A DNA stretch of 26,759 nt from CAZQKL01 sp964593895 [NCBI: uncultured bacterium] (GTDB lineage: Bacteria; DYJV01): NCBI GenBank assembly GCA_964593895.1, contig CAZQKL010000016.1, positions 1 through 26,759 on the forward strand. Reading direction: 5' to 3'. Below, piece by piece: positions 19,272 through 26,759 of this stretch. Made by a program: the position numbers and the translations under genes. How positions within the stretch are numbered: position 1 is the stretch's first letter; every line of letters begins with the position of its first letter. The notes under the pieces are model-generated. The model was not told where the DNA came from. It did no database searches and worked only from the letters and a program-made list of their open reading frames with translations.

Positions 19272-20065
19272 TATTTAAGATTAAATTTTTCCATAAATTT
19301 CTTTGCATAATAGGCTTGAGGCGTTGCAGGATATTCATTAATAACCTTTTGCAAAAATATTTTTGCACCTTCTTTGTCTTTCATATAATAAAAAGCAAGT
19401 CCTTCTTTTAATAAAGCAGCTGGAACTTTCTTTGATTTTGGGAAATTGGTTAACACAACATCATAATTATCAATAGCTTTTAAAAAAATTCCTTGCTGAA
19501 AATATGAATTCCCAATCCAAAAATAAGCATTTGGAATTAATTTGCTCTTTTTATATTTTTTTATAAAATCATTAAAGCATTTAATTGCTTTTTTATAAAA
19601 GCTACTTTTGTAAAATTTATAACATTTTGAATACATTTGTTCATCTTTTGGCTTTTTCTCTTTAACAACTTTTTTTACTTTTTTAACTGATTTATTTTGC
19701 CTTTTCTTGTTTGCTAACAATAATTTATTTTTTAAATCTGAAATTTCATCATTAATTTTTGTTAAATAAGTTAAATAATCCTCCTGCTTTGCATAAAGTT
19801 CTGAAATTTTTGATAAAATCAACTCTTTGGTTTTATTATCACTTGAAAATTTCTGATTTTTTTGAACTTTTTCTACTTTTTCAGCTAATTTTTCAATTTT
19901 TTTATCAATTTCATTTAATCTTTTTTCTATATTTTTAACTTCAACTTTTAGTTGAGCAATTTTAATTGCATTATCTTTTGAAAGATTATTATTCTGAATT
20001 ATTGGAGGATTATTTGCTGTTGCACATCCAAAAATAAAAATTAGAAATATTATAATTTTCTTCAT
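19271..20065 (-). CDS. cpoB: CpoB/YbgF-like TPR lipoprotein (Tol-Pal associated)
   Basis: The 264-residue protein has a short lipoprotein signal ending at FGC (Cys14). A long charged coiled coil follows (about 30-110), then a Lys-rich linker and C-terminal TPR repeats (about 140-264). The segment ALLKEGLAFYYMKDKEGAKIF followed by INEYPATPQAYYAKK fits the YbgF C-terminal repeat family. CpoB links outer-membrane constriction by Tol-Pal to peptidoglycan synthesis. No tol or pal gene is present here, so another coiled-coil TPR lipoprotein (BamD-like) is possible. GGAGGAG precedes the ATG. It leads the CpoB-DUF502-YhaM operon. Confidence 0.75.
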   Translation of the reverse strand: MKKIIIFLIFIFGCATANNPPIIQNNNLSKDNAIKIAQLKVEVKNIEKRLNEIDKKIEKLAEKVEKVQKNQKFSSDNKTKELILSKISELYAKQEDYLTYLTKINDEISDLKNKLLLANKKRQNKSVKKVKKVVKEKKPKDEQMYSKCYKFYKSSFYKKAIKCFNDFIKKYKKSKLIPNAYFWIGNSYFQQGIFLKAIDNYDVVLTNFPKSKKVPAALLKEGLAFYYMKDKEGAKIFLQKVINEYPATPQAYYAKKFMEKFNLK

Positions 20066-20080
20066 TTTTCTCCTCCTTTA

Positions 20081-20119
20081 CTTGATTTAATAATAATGTT
20101 ATAAGCAAAATAAATCAAG
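20081..20119 (-). promoter_or_regulatory. Promoter of the cpoB operon within a 9-bp inverted repeat
   Basis: The 59-base divergent gap holds CTTGATTTA (20081-20089) and its exact complement TAAATCAAG (20111-20119), about three helix turns apart. On the minus strand, TTGATT (20118-20113), a 17-base spacer and TATTAT (20095-20090) form a good promoter for cpoB. The repeat may be an operator controlling both directions. Confidence 0.5.
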
Positions 20120-20124
20120 AAAAA

Positions 20125-20856
20125 ATGTGCGTAACAATTTTACTTCATAACATTGTAAAAAATTATCCAGTTATATTGGCAAATAATAGAGATGAATTAA
20201 TCTCAAGAAAATTTATAAATCCTATTTTTTTATGTGAAAATCCAAAGATATTTGGTCCAAAAGATTTAGAAAGAGGTGGAACTTGGTTAGGAATTAATGA
20301 GCATAGAATAATTGTTAATGTATTAAATAGATATACAGGAAAAACTAACTTTTTTGGTTCAAAAAATTTTGTATCAAGAGGAGAACTTGTTTTAGAGTTA
20401 CTAAAATTCAATTCAATAAATAAAATTCTTGAAAAAATAAAATCTTTAAAATTAACTGATTTTTTACCTTTTCATCTAATAACTGTATCAAAAGAAAAAG
20501 CGTTTTTAATAATTAAAGAAGATAGCATTAAAATTTTTGACATTTCAAATAAAATTTTTATTATTGGAAATTTAGATCCATTTAAAAAATGGGAAAAATA
20601 TAATTTTGGATATAATTTTTTAAAAAACTGCAATTTTAACAATTTAAAAGAAACTATAAAAAATTTAAAAGCATTATTAACGTTTCATAAAGGTGATAAA
20701 AGTATCCCTTCAACTGATTATGCAGTAAATCTTGGAGATTTTCAAACTACAAGCTCTTCCATCATCTATTTTAATTCAAAAACTATTTTCAAATTTTTCA
20801 ATGGTTTTCCAACCAAAAATTCCAAATATTCAAGATATGAGTTAAATTTCCGATAA
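20125..20856 (+). CDS. NRDE (TANGO2-like) family protein
   Basis: This 243-residue cytosolic protein begins MC, with a possible Ntn-type Cys2. It carries the family motif NNRDE (20-24) followed by ERGGTWLGIN, both diagnostic of NRDE/TANGO2 proteins. Their biochemical role is debated; the eukaryotic member is linked to heme and acyl-CoA handling. The C-terminal segment SSSIIYFNSKTIFKFFNG matches the usual family end. It is divergent from cpoB with no clear Shine-Dalgarno sequence. A heme-related role would fit the nearby cytochromes, but that is only inference. Confidence 0.88.
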   Translation: MCVTILLHNIVKNYPVILANNRDELISRKFINPIFLCENPKIFGPKDLERGGTWLGINEHRIIVNVLNRYTGKTNFFGSKNFVSRGELVLELLKFNSINKILEKIKSLKLTDFLPFHLITVSKEKAFLIIKEDSIKIFDISNKIFIIGNLDPFKKWEKYNFGYNFLKNCNFNNLKETIKNLKALLTFHKGDKSIPSTDYAVNLGDFQTTSSSIIYFNSKTIFKFFNGFPTKNSKYSRYELNFR

Positions 20857-20884
20857 AATAAAAAAATACAAAAAGGAGGTAAAT

Positions 20885-21421
20885 ATGAAGCTAAAATTAC
20901 TATTTTTATTGCTTATTTTTATGTTTGTATCTGCGTGCGCTACATATAATTGTTGTAATAACCAAACTCAAATCCCTGCAAAGGAATATGTTGGAAAAAC
21001 TAAAAAGGACTTACCATATGTGGGAGAAACTGAGAGGAATGATTGTGTAATTACTTTGTATGTAACAGGAAAAGGTGCACCTCCAAGTGATGAAGATTTA
21101 AGTGAAGTTCAAAGATATTTACTTGCAGAAAGAGCTGCAATAGTTGATGGATACAGGTTAATATCTGAAAAACTTGAAGGTATTTTAGTTGAAGCTTACA
21201 CAAAGGTTGGAGAATATGCTGTTGAATATGATAAAATTCAGGTTGCAACAAGAGCTTTTCTTAAAGGGGTGGAAATTATTAACATTAAGCACAAAAGTAA
21301 TGGAGTTTGCCTTGCAGAAATGAAAATTACAATCACAAGACAGCAGTTATGTTGCTATTTCCCTGATGTTGTGGTACAACATATAAACACTTGCTGTGAT
21401 AATAATGCTGACCCAATTTAG
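20885..21421 (+). CDS. LPP20-family lipoprotein (FlgP-like)
   Basis: The 178-residue protein has a signal peptide ending in the lipobox VSAC (Cys18). An LPP20-like domain contains ITLYVTGKGAPPS, AERAAIVDGYRLISEKLEGI and a repeated beta pattern. FlgP and related LPP20 lipoproteins form outer-membrane structures around some flagellar motors; others are simple surface lipoproteins. Eight cysteines besides the lipobox, several in pairs (NCCNN, LCCYF, NTCCD), suggest disulfides or metal binding and are unusual. AAAGGAGGT precedes the ATG. A FliJ-like gene follows after 26 bases, supporting a flagellar link. Confidence 0.75.
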   Translation: MKLKLLFLLLIFMFVSACATYNCCNNQTQIPAKEYVGKTKKDLPYVGETERNDCVITLYVTGKGAPPSDEDLSEVQRYLLAERAAIVDGYRLISEKLEGILVEAYTKVGEYAVEYDKIQVATRAFLKGVEIINIKHKSNGVCLAEMKITITRQQLCCYFPDVVVQHINTCCDNNADPI

Positions 21422-21427
21422 AAAATT

Positions 21428-21443
21428 CCCCCTTTTTGGGGGG
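21428..21443 (+). promoter_or_regulatory. Hairpin that includes the Shine-Dalgarno sequence of fliJ
   Basis: CCCCC (21428-21432), a T5 loop and GGGGGG (21438-21443) form a 5-bp all-GC stem just before the fliJ ATG at 21448. The G run is the only candidate ribosome site, so the hairpin could hide it. It could also be a weak terminator of the LPP20 transcript, but no U tract follows. Confidence 0.5.
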
Positions 21444-21447
21444 TATT

Positions 21448-21879
21448 ATGTTTAAATTTAAACTGGAAAAGTTATTAAAAATTAGAAAAAAAGAAGAAGA
21501 GGATATTGCTCTAAAATATTCTTTAAAATTAAAGGAAATAAATAAAAAAAAAGATGAATTAAATTCAATAATTAATGAACAAGAAAACTTAAAAAAATTG
21601 TCAAAAAAAAAGGAAATTTTAGCTTCAGAGCTACAACAAATCAACAACTATTTATTTAGACTTGATAAAAATCGGGAAAAAATTTTAAAAGAATTAAAGC
21701 TTTTAGAGAAAGAAGCAGAAACAATCAAAAATCAGCTTCTTGAAGCAAGAAAAAAAAGAAAAATTCTTGAAACTTTAAAAGAGAAACAATACCAGAAATA
21801 TCTATTGGAAGAAAAATTAAAAGAGCAGAAAATTCTTGACGAAGTTGGAATAAGTAAATTTATTAGGAAAAAAAACTAA
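21448..21879 (+). CDS. fliJ: FliJ-like flagellar export chaperone
   Basis: This 143-residue protein is highly charged and coiled coil throughout. The start MFKFKLEKLLKIRKKEEED is the classic FliJ opening. The segment near RKKRKILETLKEKQYQKYLLEE matches the conserved C-terminal half, where FliJ escorts export chaperones and contacts FlhA and the FliI ATPase. The ATG at 21448 is chosen; a TTG at 21436 lies inside the upstream hairpin. Small coiled-coil proteins can mimic each other, so identity rests on these two motifs. It converges on hflX, with stop codons overlapping by four bases. Confidence 0.75.
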   Translation: MFKFKLEKLLKIRKKEEEDIALKYSLKLKEINKKKDELNSIINEQENLKKLSKKKEILASELQQINNYLFRLDKNREKILKELKLLEKEAETIKNQLLEARKKRKILETLKEKQYQKYLLEEKLKEQKILDEVGISKFIRKKN

Positions 21880-23474
21880 ACTCTTTGCGAAATTATCTCA
21901 ATTAATGGCTTTATAGTTTGAATATCTTTTGCAGAAATTCCAATTGCCCCAAATCTATCGCAAATATTTTCAATACTATCTTTTTCAACTTTGTCTATTT
22001 TGTTAAACACAAGAATTCTATTATCTTTTACCCCAATTTTATCTAAAATTTCATTAACAACATTAATATGCATTTCAAAATTTTTATCTGAAATATCAAC
22101 AAGATGAATTATTAAATCTGAATATTTAAGCTCTTCAAGAGTTGACATAAATGCATCTAAAAGGTCTTTTGGTAAATTTTTTATAAATCCTACTGTATCT
22201 GTAATTATTACATCTTTTCCATTTGGTAACTTTAACCTTCTCTTATAAGTATCAAGAGTTGCAAATAATAAATCTTCAATAATTATCTTTGCTCCTGTTA
22301 ATGTATTTAGTAAAGTGGACTTCCCAGCATTTGTATAACCAACAATTGAAACTACTGGAATTTTATTCTTAATAATTTTCTTTCTTTGGATTTCTCTTGA
22401 CTTTGCAATTTTTTTTAACTCCTCTTCAATATTTTTAATTCTTTCTTTAATTTTTCTTCTTTCTACCTCTGCTTTTTTCTCTCCAGGTCCTCTTAAGCCA
22501 ATTCCTCCTCTAATTCTTGACAGAGCTTCCTGTTTATCAGCAACCCTTGGTAAAAGATACTTTAATTTGGCGTATTCAACTTTTAATTTACCTTCTCTGG
22601 AAAATGCTCTTTTTGCAAAAATATTCAAAATTAAAATTGTTCTATCTATAACTTCCAAATCAACTGTTTCAGCAATTTTTTTAGCTTGTGCAGGTGTCAA
22701 ATCATTGTAAAATATAATTTTATCAACTTTTCTATTTAAAGATGTGATAATTAGCTCTTTAAATTTTCCTTTTCCTAAAACAAAAGAAGGATTAATTTTA
22801 TTTACTTTTTGAATTATTTTCCTATCTACTTCAAAACCTGCACTCTTTGCAAGCGCTTCAAGTTCTTCAAGTTCTTCTTCCATTTCAAATTTGGATTTTT
22901 TAACTCCAACATTTACAAGGATTACTCTTTCTTTATCTTTTGCTGTTTTCTTTGTAAAATTTACAGAGCTTTCTAACTCTCTAATTTTTTGTAAAAAATC
23001 AAAATTTATCTTTGATAATGGACCTGAGTAAATAATTTCAGGTTTTAAATCCTTTCCATTGATTTTAAATGTTGCTACCTCAATCTTTTTAGGAATTGAG
23101 CTTTCATCAACATTTATAGATGCAATAGCATCAAGCCTTAAATAAGCCATATCTGTTAAATCATCAATCCCCAATCCTTCATTATGAAGATGTGTGTGAA
23201 TTGCTCTAACTTCTCTGAAACTATATCTATTTAATCTAAATTCAAGCAATGAAGGCCATAAAATCTCCCTTTCATCACCTATTACAATTAATCTTACCTT
23301 CCCACTTCTATCAATAATTATTCCTATCTGTTTTGATATTTCTTTTGAAATTTTTGAAATAACATTTACAATATTTTGTGAAACAATCTGATATGAAGGC
23401 ACTCTCCTCTTTTTCAAAGATTCAAGTTTTTTAATCTGCGATTTATTAAGATATTTTACATTTCCTACTATCAT
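21876..23474 (-). CDS. hflX: GTPase HflX, ribosome-associated, long form with N-terminal extension
   Basis: The protein of about 532 residues is a GTPase that splits or rescues stalled ribosomes. Its G domain has a P-loop GYTNAGKST (about 379-387), DTVGF (about 426-430) and NKID (about 491-494). The HflX domain upstream has PSFVLGKGK, NDLTPAQAK and SRIRGGIGLRGPGEK. An N-terminal extension of about 170 residues with THLHNEGLGIDDLTD is absent from E. coli HflX but is known in some deltaproteobacterial-type homologs. The ATG at 23474 gives the usual start MIVGNVKYL and is preferred to TTG 23483. It overlaps the end of the transporter gene by 29 bases. Confidence 0.95.
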   Translation of the reverse strand: MIVGNVKYLNKSQIKKLESLKKRRVPSYQIVSQNIVNVISKISKEISKQIGIIIDRSGKVRLIVIGDEREILWPSLLEFRLNRYSFREVRAIHTHLHNEGLGIDDLTDMAYLRLDAIASINVDESSIPKKIEVATFKINGKDLKPEIIYSGPLSKINFDFLQKIRELESSVNFTKKTAKDKERVILVNVGVKKSKFEMEEELEELEALAKSAGFEVDRKIIQKVNKINPSFVLGKGKFKELIITSLNRKVDKIIFYNDLTPAQAKKIAETVDLEVIDRTILILNIFAKRAFSREGKLKVEYAKLKYLLPRVADKQEALSRIRGGIGLRGPGEKKAEVERRKIKERIKNIEEELKKIAKSREIQRKKIIKNKIPVVSIVGYTNAGKSTLLNTLTGAKIIIEDLLFATLDTYKRRLKLPNGKDVIITDTVGFIKNLPKDLLDAFMSTLEELKYSDLIIHLVDISDKNFEMHINVVNEILDKIGVKDNRILVFNKIDKVEKDSIENICDRFGAIGISAKDIQTIKPLIEIISQRV

Positions 23475-24324
23475 CTTCCCCAAAAATTATAATAATTATT
23501 CCACTTAAGACAATCAATATTCCACCAATTATTGTGTAAATTGTTGGTATATTTTTTAAAAAAATTATTTCAAGGATAATTGCACTAATAGGTTCAATAT
23601 ATCCTAAAACTGCGGCAAATTGAGCCTTTATATTTTCTAAACCTGTTAAATATAAATATGGAGCTATGAAGTTATGAGTAATAGCCATAAAAAAGTAGAG
23701 TATTAAGATTTTAGAATTAACTTTTAATGTAAAATTAAAAAATGGCACCAATAATAATATAAGAAGCATTGAAAAAAAATTTTCATAAATCATAATTATA
23801 AGGGAATTTATATTAAAAATCAAATATTTTGCAATAATTATTAAAAAAGCATAGCAAAAAGCAGAAACAAGAGCAAAAATAATTCCTAATATATCTTGAT
23901 TAAATTTTTCAAATTTTACATAAGGGAAAAATAGTAAAAAAATTCCTATCATAGCCAAAGTCAAAGAAATTACAGTAATTTTTTGTAATTTTTCTTTAAG
24001 AAAAATTGGGATAAAAAAAGCTGCAATAATTGGAGCAAAATAATGTGCAATAATTGTGTTAGCAACAGTTGTGAGTTTTAATGCCCAAAAAAAAGTTATA
24101 GTATTTCCAAAAAGTAAAACTGAAGCAAAAAAGATAAGAATAATAGTTTTAAATTCAAAATTTATTTTTATTCTTTTTATTCTAACAGTAAAAAAGATAA
24201 AAGGTAAACCAAATAGTGAAAGATAAAATGTTAAAGAAAAAGGGTCTAAATTAAAAATTTTAATTAAAATTCCATAGCTACTCCAGATTATAAAAGAAAA
24301 AATTATAAAAAAATAACTTAACAT
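23446..24324 (-). CDS. EamA/DMT-superfamily transporter
   Basis: The 292-residue protein is very hydrophobic with about ten predicted membrane helices in two repeats. The second repeat ends with the EamA pattern around YLTGLENIKAQFAAVLGYIEP followed by VLSGIIIII. These carriers export amino acids or other small metabolites; the substrate cannot be told. Its ATG overlaps the coaD stop as TAATG, so translation is coupled. Confidence 0.88.
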   Translation of the reverse strand: MLSYFFIIFSFIIWSSYGILIKIFNLDPFSLTFYLSLFGLPFIFFTVRIKRIKINFEFKTIILIFFASVLLFGNTITFFWALKLTTVANTIIAHYFAPIIAAFFIPIFLKEKLQKITVISLTLAMIGIFLLFFPYVKFEKFNQDILGIIFALVSAFCYAFLIIIAKYLIFNINSLIIMIYENFFSMLLILLLVPFFNFTLKVNSKILILYFFMAITHNFIAPYLYLTGLENIKAQFAAVLGYIEPISAIILEIIFLKNIPTIYTIIGGILIVLSGIIIIIFGEDDSRKCKIS

Positions 24325-24806
24325 TAATTTCTAAATTTTTTCTCAAGTTCTGTTTTAACAATTGGAGGGACTAAATTTGATACATCACCTCCAAGCATGG
24401 CAATCTCTTTAACAATCTTAGATGAAATATATAAATTCTCCTCAGTTGCCATCATATATATTGTTTCAACTTTTCTGTTTAACTTTCTATTTATCTGAGC
24501 AAGTTGAAATTCAAATTCAAAATCACTTACCGCTCTTAATCCTCTTATAACAGTAAAAACATTTACCCTGTTTAGGTATTCAACCAATAATCCTTCAAAT
24601 GAATCGGTTATAACTTTAGGATTATCTTTAAAAACTCTTTTAATTATATCCATTCTTTCTTCAGGAGTAAAAAGATGTTTCTTCTGATAATTTCTTGCTA
24701 CAGCAACAATCACTTTATCAAAAATCTTAGAACTTCTGCATATAATATCAACATGACCATTTGTAATTGGGTCAAATGAACCTGGATAAACTACAATTTT
24801 TTCCAT
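24324..24806 (-). CDS. coaD: Phosphopantetheine adenylyltransferase
   Basis: This 160-residue protein has the usual length for CoaD, which joins ATP and 4'-phosphopantetheine to make dephospho-CoA. The nucleotidyltransferase motif YPGSFDPITNGH (7-18) contains the TNGH signature. RGLRAVSDFEFEFQLAQINR and ISSKIVKE near the C-terminus are the other conserved blocks. It begins one base after the rsmD stop, in the common rsmD-coaD pairing. Confidence 0.97.
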   Translation of the reverse strand: MEKIVVYPGSFDPITNGHVDIICRSSKIFDKVIVAVARNYQKKHLFTPEERMDIIKRVFKDNPKVITDSFEGLLVEYLNRVNVFTVIRGLRAVSDFEFEFQLAQINRKLNRKVETIYMMATEENLYISSKIVKEIAMLGGDVSNLVPPIVKTELEKKFRN

Positions 24807-24807
24807 A

Positions 24808-25356
24808 TTATCTCCTTTTTAAAAAAGTAATTATTGAATCTCCATGAATTAGTTGCTTTTTTATAATAAAATCTCTAAAAAAATTAACTTCTTCTCGTTT
24901 TGAATGCTGAAGTATCAATATTCCTTCTTCATTTAAAACCATAAATTTTGAAATAGCAGTTAAAAATTTATTAATAAAACCCTCCTCATAAGGTGGGTCT
25001 GCAAATATAATATCAAAAAATCTCTTTTCTTTAAACAAAATTTTAAGAGCTTGAAAAAAATTATAAGGATAAATTCTTGTAAATTTTTTCAAATTTAATT
25101 TTTCTATGTTCTTTTTCAAAATTTCTAACGCAAATCTATCGTTTTCAATGAAACAAACAAAGCTTGCACCTCTACTTACTGCTTCTAATCCCACACTTCC
25201 ACTACCTGAAAAAACATCTAAAAAATAACTATCATGGATTTTATTTCCAAGAGATGAAAATAACGCTTCTTTTATTAATTCAGATGTGGGTCTAAATTTT
25301 ATATTTTTCGGAAGATATAGTGTAAAATTTTTATACTTTCCAGAGATTATTCTCAT
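24808..25356 (-). CDS. rsmD: 16S rRNA (guanine966-N2)-methyltransferase
   Basis: The 182-residue Rossmann methyltransferase has the start MRIISGKYK, RPTSELIKEALF (22-33), the SAM-binding DVFSGSGSVGLEA (47-59) and the catalytic DPPY (120-123), all typical of RsmD. It methylates G966 of 16S rRNA using SAM. The ATG is only ten bases after the hppA terminator stem, with no Shine-Dalgarno sequence, an odd leader. Confidence 0.95.
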   Translation of the reverse strand: MRIISGKYKNFTLYLPKNIKFRPTSELIKEALFSSLGNKIHDSYFLDVFSGSGSVGLEAVSRGASFVCFIENDRFALEILKKNIEKLNLKKFTRIYPYNFFQALKILFKEKRFFDIIFADPPYEEGFINKFLTAISKFMVLNEEGILILQHSKREEVNFFRDFIIKKQLIHGDSIITFLKRR

Positions 25357-25366
25357 TAAAAATAAA

Positions 25367-25390
25367 AACTGCGGCTAAAAAGCCGCAGTT
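25367..25390 (-). terminator. Terminator of hppA
   Basis: AACTGCGGCT and AGCCGCAGTT form a perfect 10-bp stem with a four-base loop, followed on the minus strand by TTTATTTTTA. It lies five bases beyond the hppA stop and ten bases before the rsmD start. Confidence 0.9.
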
Positions 25391-25395
25391 AAAAT

Positions 25396-26759
25396 TTATT
25401 TCAATAATGGTGCAATTACAAGAGAAACAATACTCATAAGCTTAATCAAAATATTCATAGCTGGACCTGAAGTATCTTTAAATGGGTCACCAACAGTATC
25501 ACCAACAACTGCAGCTTTATGAGCATCAGTCCCTTTTTTCTCACCTGGAACTTCACCTTTTTCAATAGCTTTTTTTGCATTATCCCATGCACCACCTGCA
25601 TTTGCCATGAATAATGCAAGCATTACACCTGATAAAGTTGCTCCAGCAAGAGTTCCTCCAAGAGCTTCAGGTCCTAATATAAATCCAACTAATATTGGAA
25701 CAATTACTGCAGTTAAGCCTGGAGCAATCATCTCTTTTAATGCAGCTTTTGTACTAATATCTACACAAGTTTTTGGGTCTGGTTTAGCTTTACCTTCCAA
25801 AAGTCCAGGAATTTCTCTAAATTGTCTTCTTATCTCTTCAATCATTGCATATGCAGCTTTTCCAACAGAAGTCATAGTCATTGCAGCAATAATAAATGGA
25901 ACAATTCCACCTATAAATAATCCAATAACTGTCATAGGATCAGCAAGATTAATATTTTTAATTCCTACTGCACTACTGTAAGCTGAAAATAGAGCCAATG
26001 CAGTTAATGCAGCAGAACCAATTGCAAACCCTTTCCCAATTGCAGCAGTAGTATTTCCAAGAGCATCTAATTTATCAGTTATAGCTCTAACTTCTGGTCC
26101 AAGTTCAGCCATTTCTGAAATTCCACCAGCATTATCTGCAATTGGACCATAAGCGTCAACACTCATTGTTACACCAACAGTTGCAAGCATTCCTACTGCA
26201 GCAATACCAATTCCATAAAGCCCTATGAATTTATATGCAAGAAATATTGATATACAAATAAAAATCACTGGCCATGCAACACTTCTCATTCCAACAGCAA
26301 GACCTGTAATAATATTTGTTGCTGGTCCAGTTTTACTTGCCTCAGCTATTTCAAATATTGGTTTTGCTGAAGTATAATATTCTGTAATTAAACCTATTGC
26401 AATACCACATAAGCTTCCAAAAAATACTGACCAGAAAGCGCCAAGTTTTATTCCCATTACCTTACAAGCAATAAAAGCTCCAATCATAAAAAGAATTGCT
26501 GCAAGAATTGTAGTGTATCTTAATGCACTTTGAGGATTTCCTTTTTCAAAGATTTTCATTGAAATTACACCAATCATGGAAGATATAATTCCAATAATTA
26601 CAACAACAAGTGGATAAGCCATATATAAAAGCCTTGTTTTAACATCAGAAGCTATCAATGCGTAACCTGTAGTTGCAGCAATTGCTATTGTTGCAATAAT
26701 TGAATTTACATATGACTCAAAAATATCAGCACCAAGACCTGCAATATCACCAACATTAT
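25396..26759 (-). CDS. hppA: K+-dependent-type membrane ion-pumping pyrophosphatase, 5' end missing
   Basis: The frame is open to the right edge, so only the C-terminal 453 residues are seen; the ATT/TTG region near 26658 is not the true start. The enzyme couples pyrophosphate hydrolysis to H+ or Na+ pumping across the inner membrane. Conserved blocks include [15 protein letters not shown] at the edge, [13 protein letters not shown], and [19 protein letters not shown] near the C-terminus. The motif [10 protein letters not shown] has Ala where K+-independent enzymes have Lys (GNTTKA), so this is the K+-dependent class. Whether it pumps H+ or Na+ cannot be judged from the part present. Many membrane helices are evident. 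Confidence 0.96.
   Translation of the reverse strand, partial: NVGDIAGLGADIFESYVNSIIATIAIAATTGYALIASDVKTRLLYMAYPLVVVIIGIISSMIGVISMKIFEKGNPQSALRYTTILAAILFMIGAFIACKVMGIKLGAFWSVFFGSLCGIAIGLITEYYTSAKPIFEIAEASKTGPATNIITGLAVGMRSVAWPVIFICISIFLAYKFIGLYGIGIAAVGMLATVGVTMSVDAYGPIADNAGGISEMAELGPEVRAITDKLDALGNTTAAIGKGFAIGSAALTALALFSAYSSAVGIKNINLADPMTVIGLFIGGIVPFIIAAMTMTSVGKAAYAMIEEIRRQFREIPGLLEGKAKPDPKTCVDISTKAALKEMIAPGLTAVIVPILVGFILGPEALGGTLAGATLSGVMLALFMANAGGAWDNAKKAIEKGEVPGEKKGTDAHKAAVVGDTVGDPFKDTSGPAMNILIKLMSIVSLVIAPLLK

Noticed and set aside
1-26759. CRISPR arrays, insertion sequences, tRNA or rRNA genes
   Set aside because: No spaced repeats, transposase motifs, terminal repeats or cloverleaf-like RNA were seen by eye. 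No tRNA-Sec was found here.

Overview
The window is AT-rich DNA from a Gram-negative (diderm) bacterium. Outer-membrane beta-barrels, several lipoproteins, an LPS-type glycosyltransferase and a CpoB-like protein show the outer membrane. A chemoreceptor, a FliJ-like protein and an LPP20/FlgP-type lipoprotein point to motility. Multiheme cytochromes point to anaerobic respiration with extracellular electron transfer. The HflX variant and the cytochrome content resemble Deferribacterota or Desulfuromonadia-type lineages, but I cannot fix the phylum.

Layout. 1-6.4 kb (minus strand): soluble chemoreceptor > GT9 glycosyltransferase (broken in an A10 tract) > HAD nucleotidase, tightly coupled, then rho > U32/DUF3656 protein and a terminator. 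6.4-7.5 kb (plus): a MobA-MobB fusion. 7.5-17.6 kb (minus): two adjacent porin-cytochrome units, each with its own TTGACA promoter and terminator. Unit 1 (17.6 to 11.1 kb) is a beta-barrel, a 12-heme lipoprotein and an 8-heme cytochrome of 1353 residues. Unit 2 (11.1 to 7.5 kb) is a 10-heme MtrA/DmsE-like lipoprotein and an MtrB-like beta-barrel. 17.6-20.1 kb (minus): CpoB-like > DUF502 > YhaM-like. 20.1-21.9 kb (plus): NRDE protein > LPP20 lipoprotein > FliJ-like. 21.9-25.4 kb (minus): rsmD > coaD > DMT transporter > hflX. The right edge holds a truncated membrane pyrophosphatase gene, hppA (minus).

The main discovery is that two genes of the electron-transfer locus are each interrupted by one in-frame TGA that is best read as selenocysteine. 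In the MtrB-like barrel, TGA 8018-8016 sits in a GGUGGH motif. In the octaheme cytochrome, TGA 14842-14840 sits in GAWUPPSYR. In both cases the frame stays open and family-like on both sides. Each TGA is followed at bacterial SECIS spacing by a GC-rich hairpin with GU in its loop (GGU; AGUU). TGA is an ordinary stop elsewhere in the window (GT9, mobAB), and in the tryptophan codons I checked the codon is TGG, so a changed genetic code is unlikely. I infer a selenoprotein-based extracellular electron conduit, with one Sec probably in a surface loop of the outer-membrane channel and one in a large exported cytochrome. A conventional gene caller would split both genes and hide this. No selA/B/C/D gene lies in the window, so the Sec machinery must be sought elsewhere in the genome.
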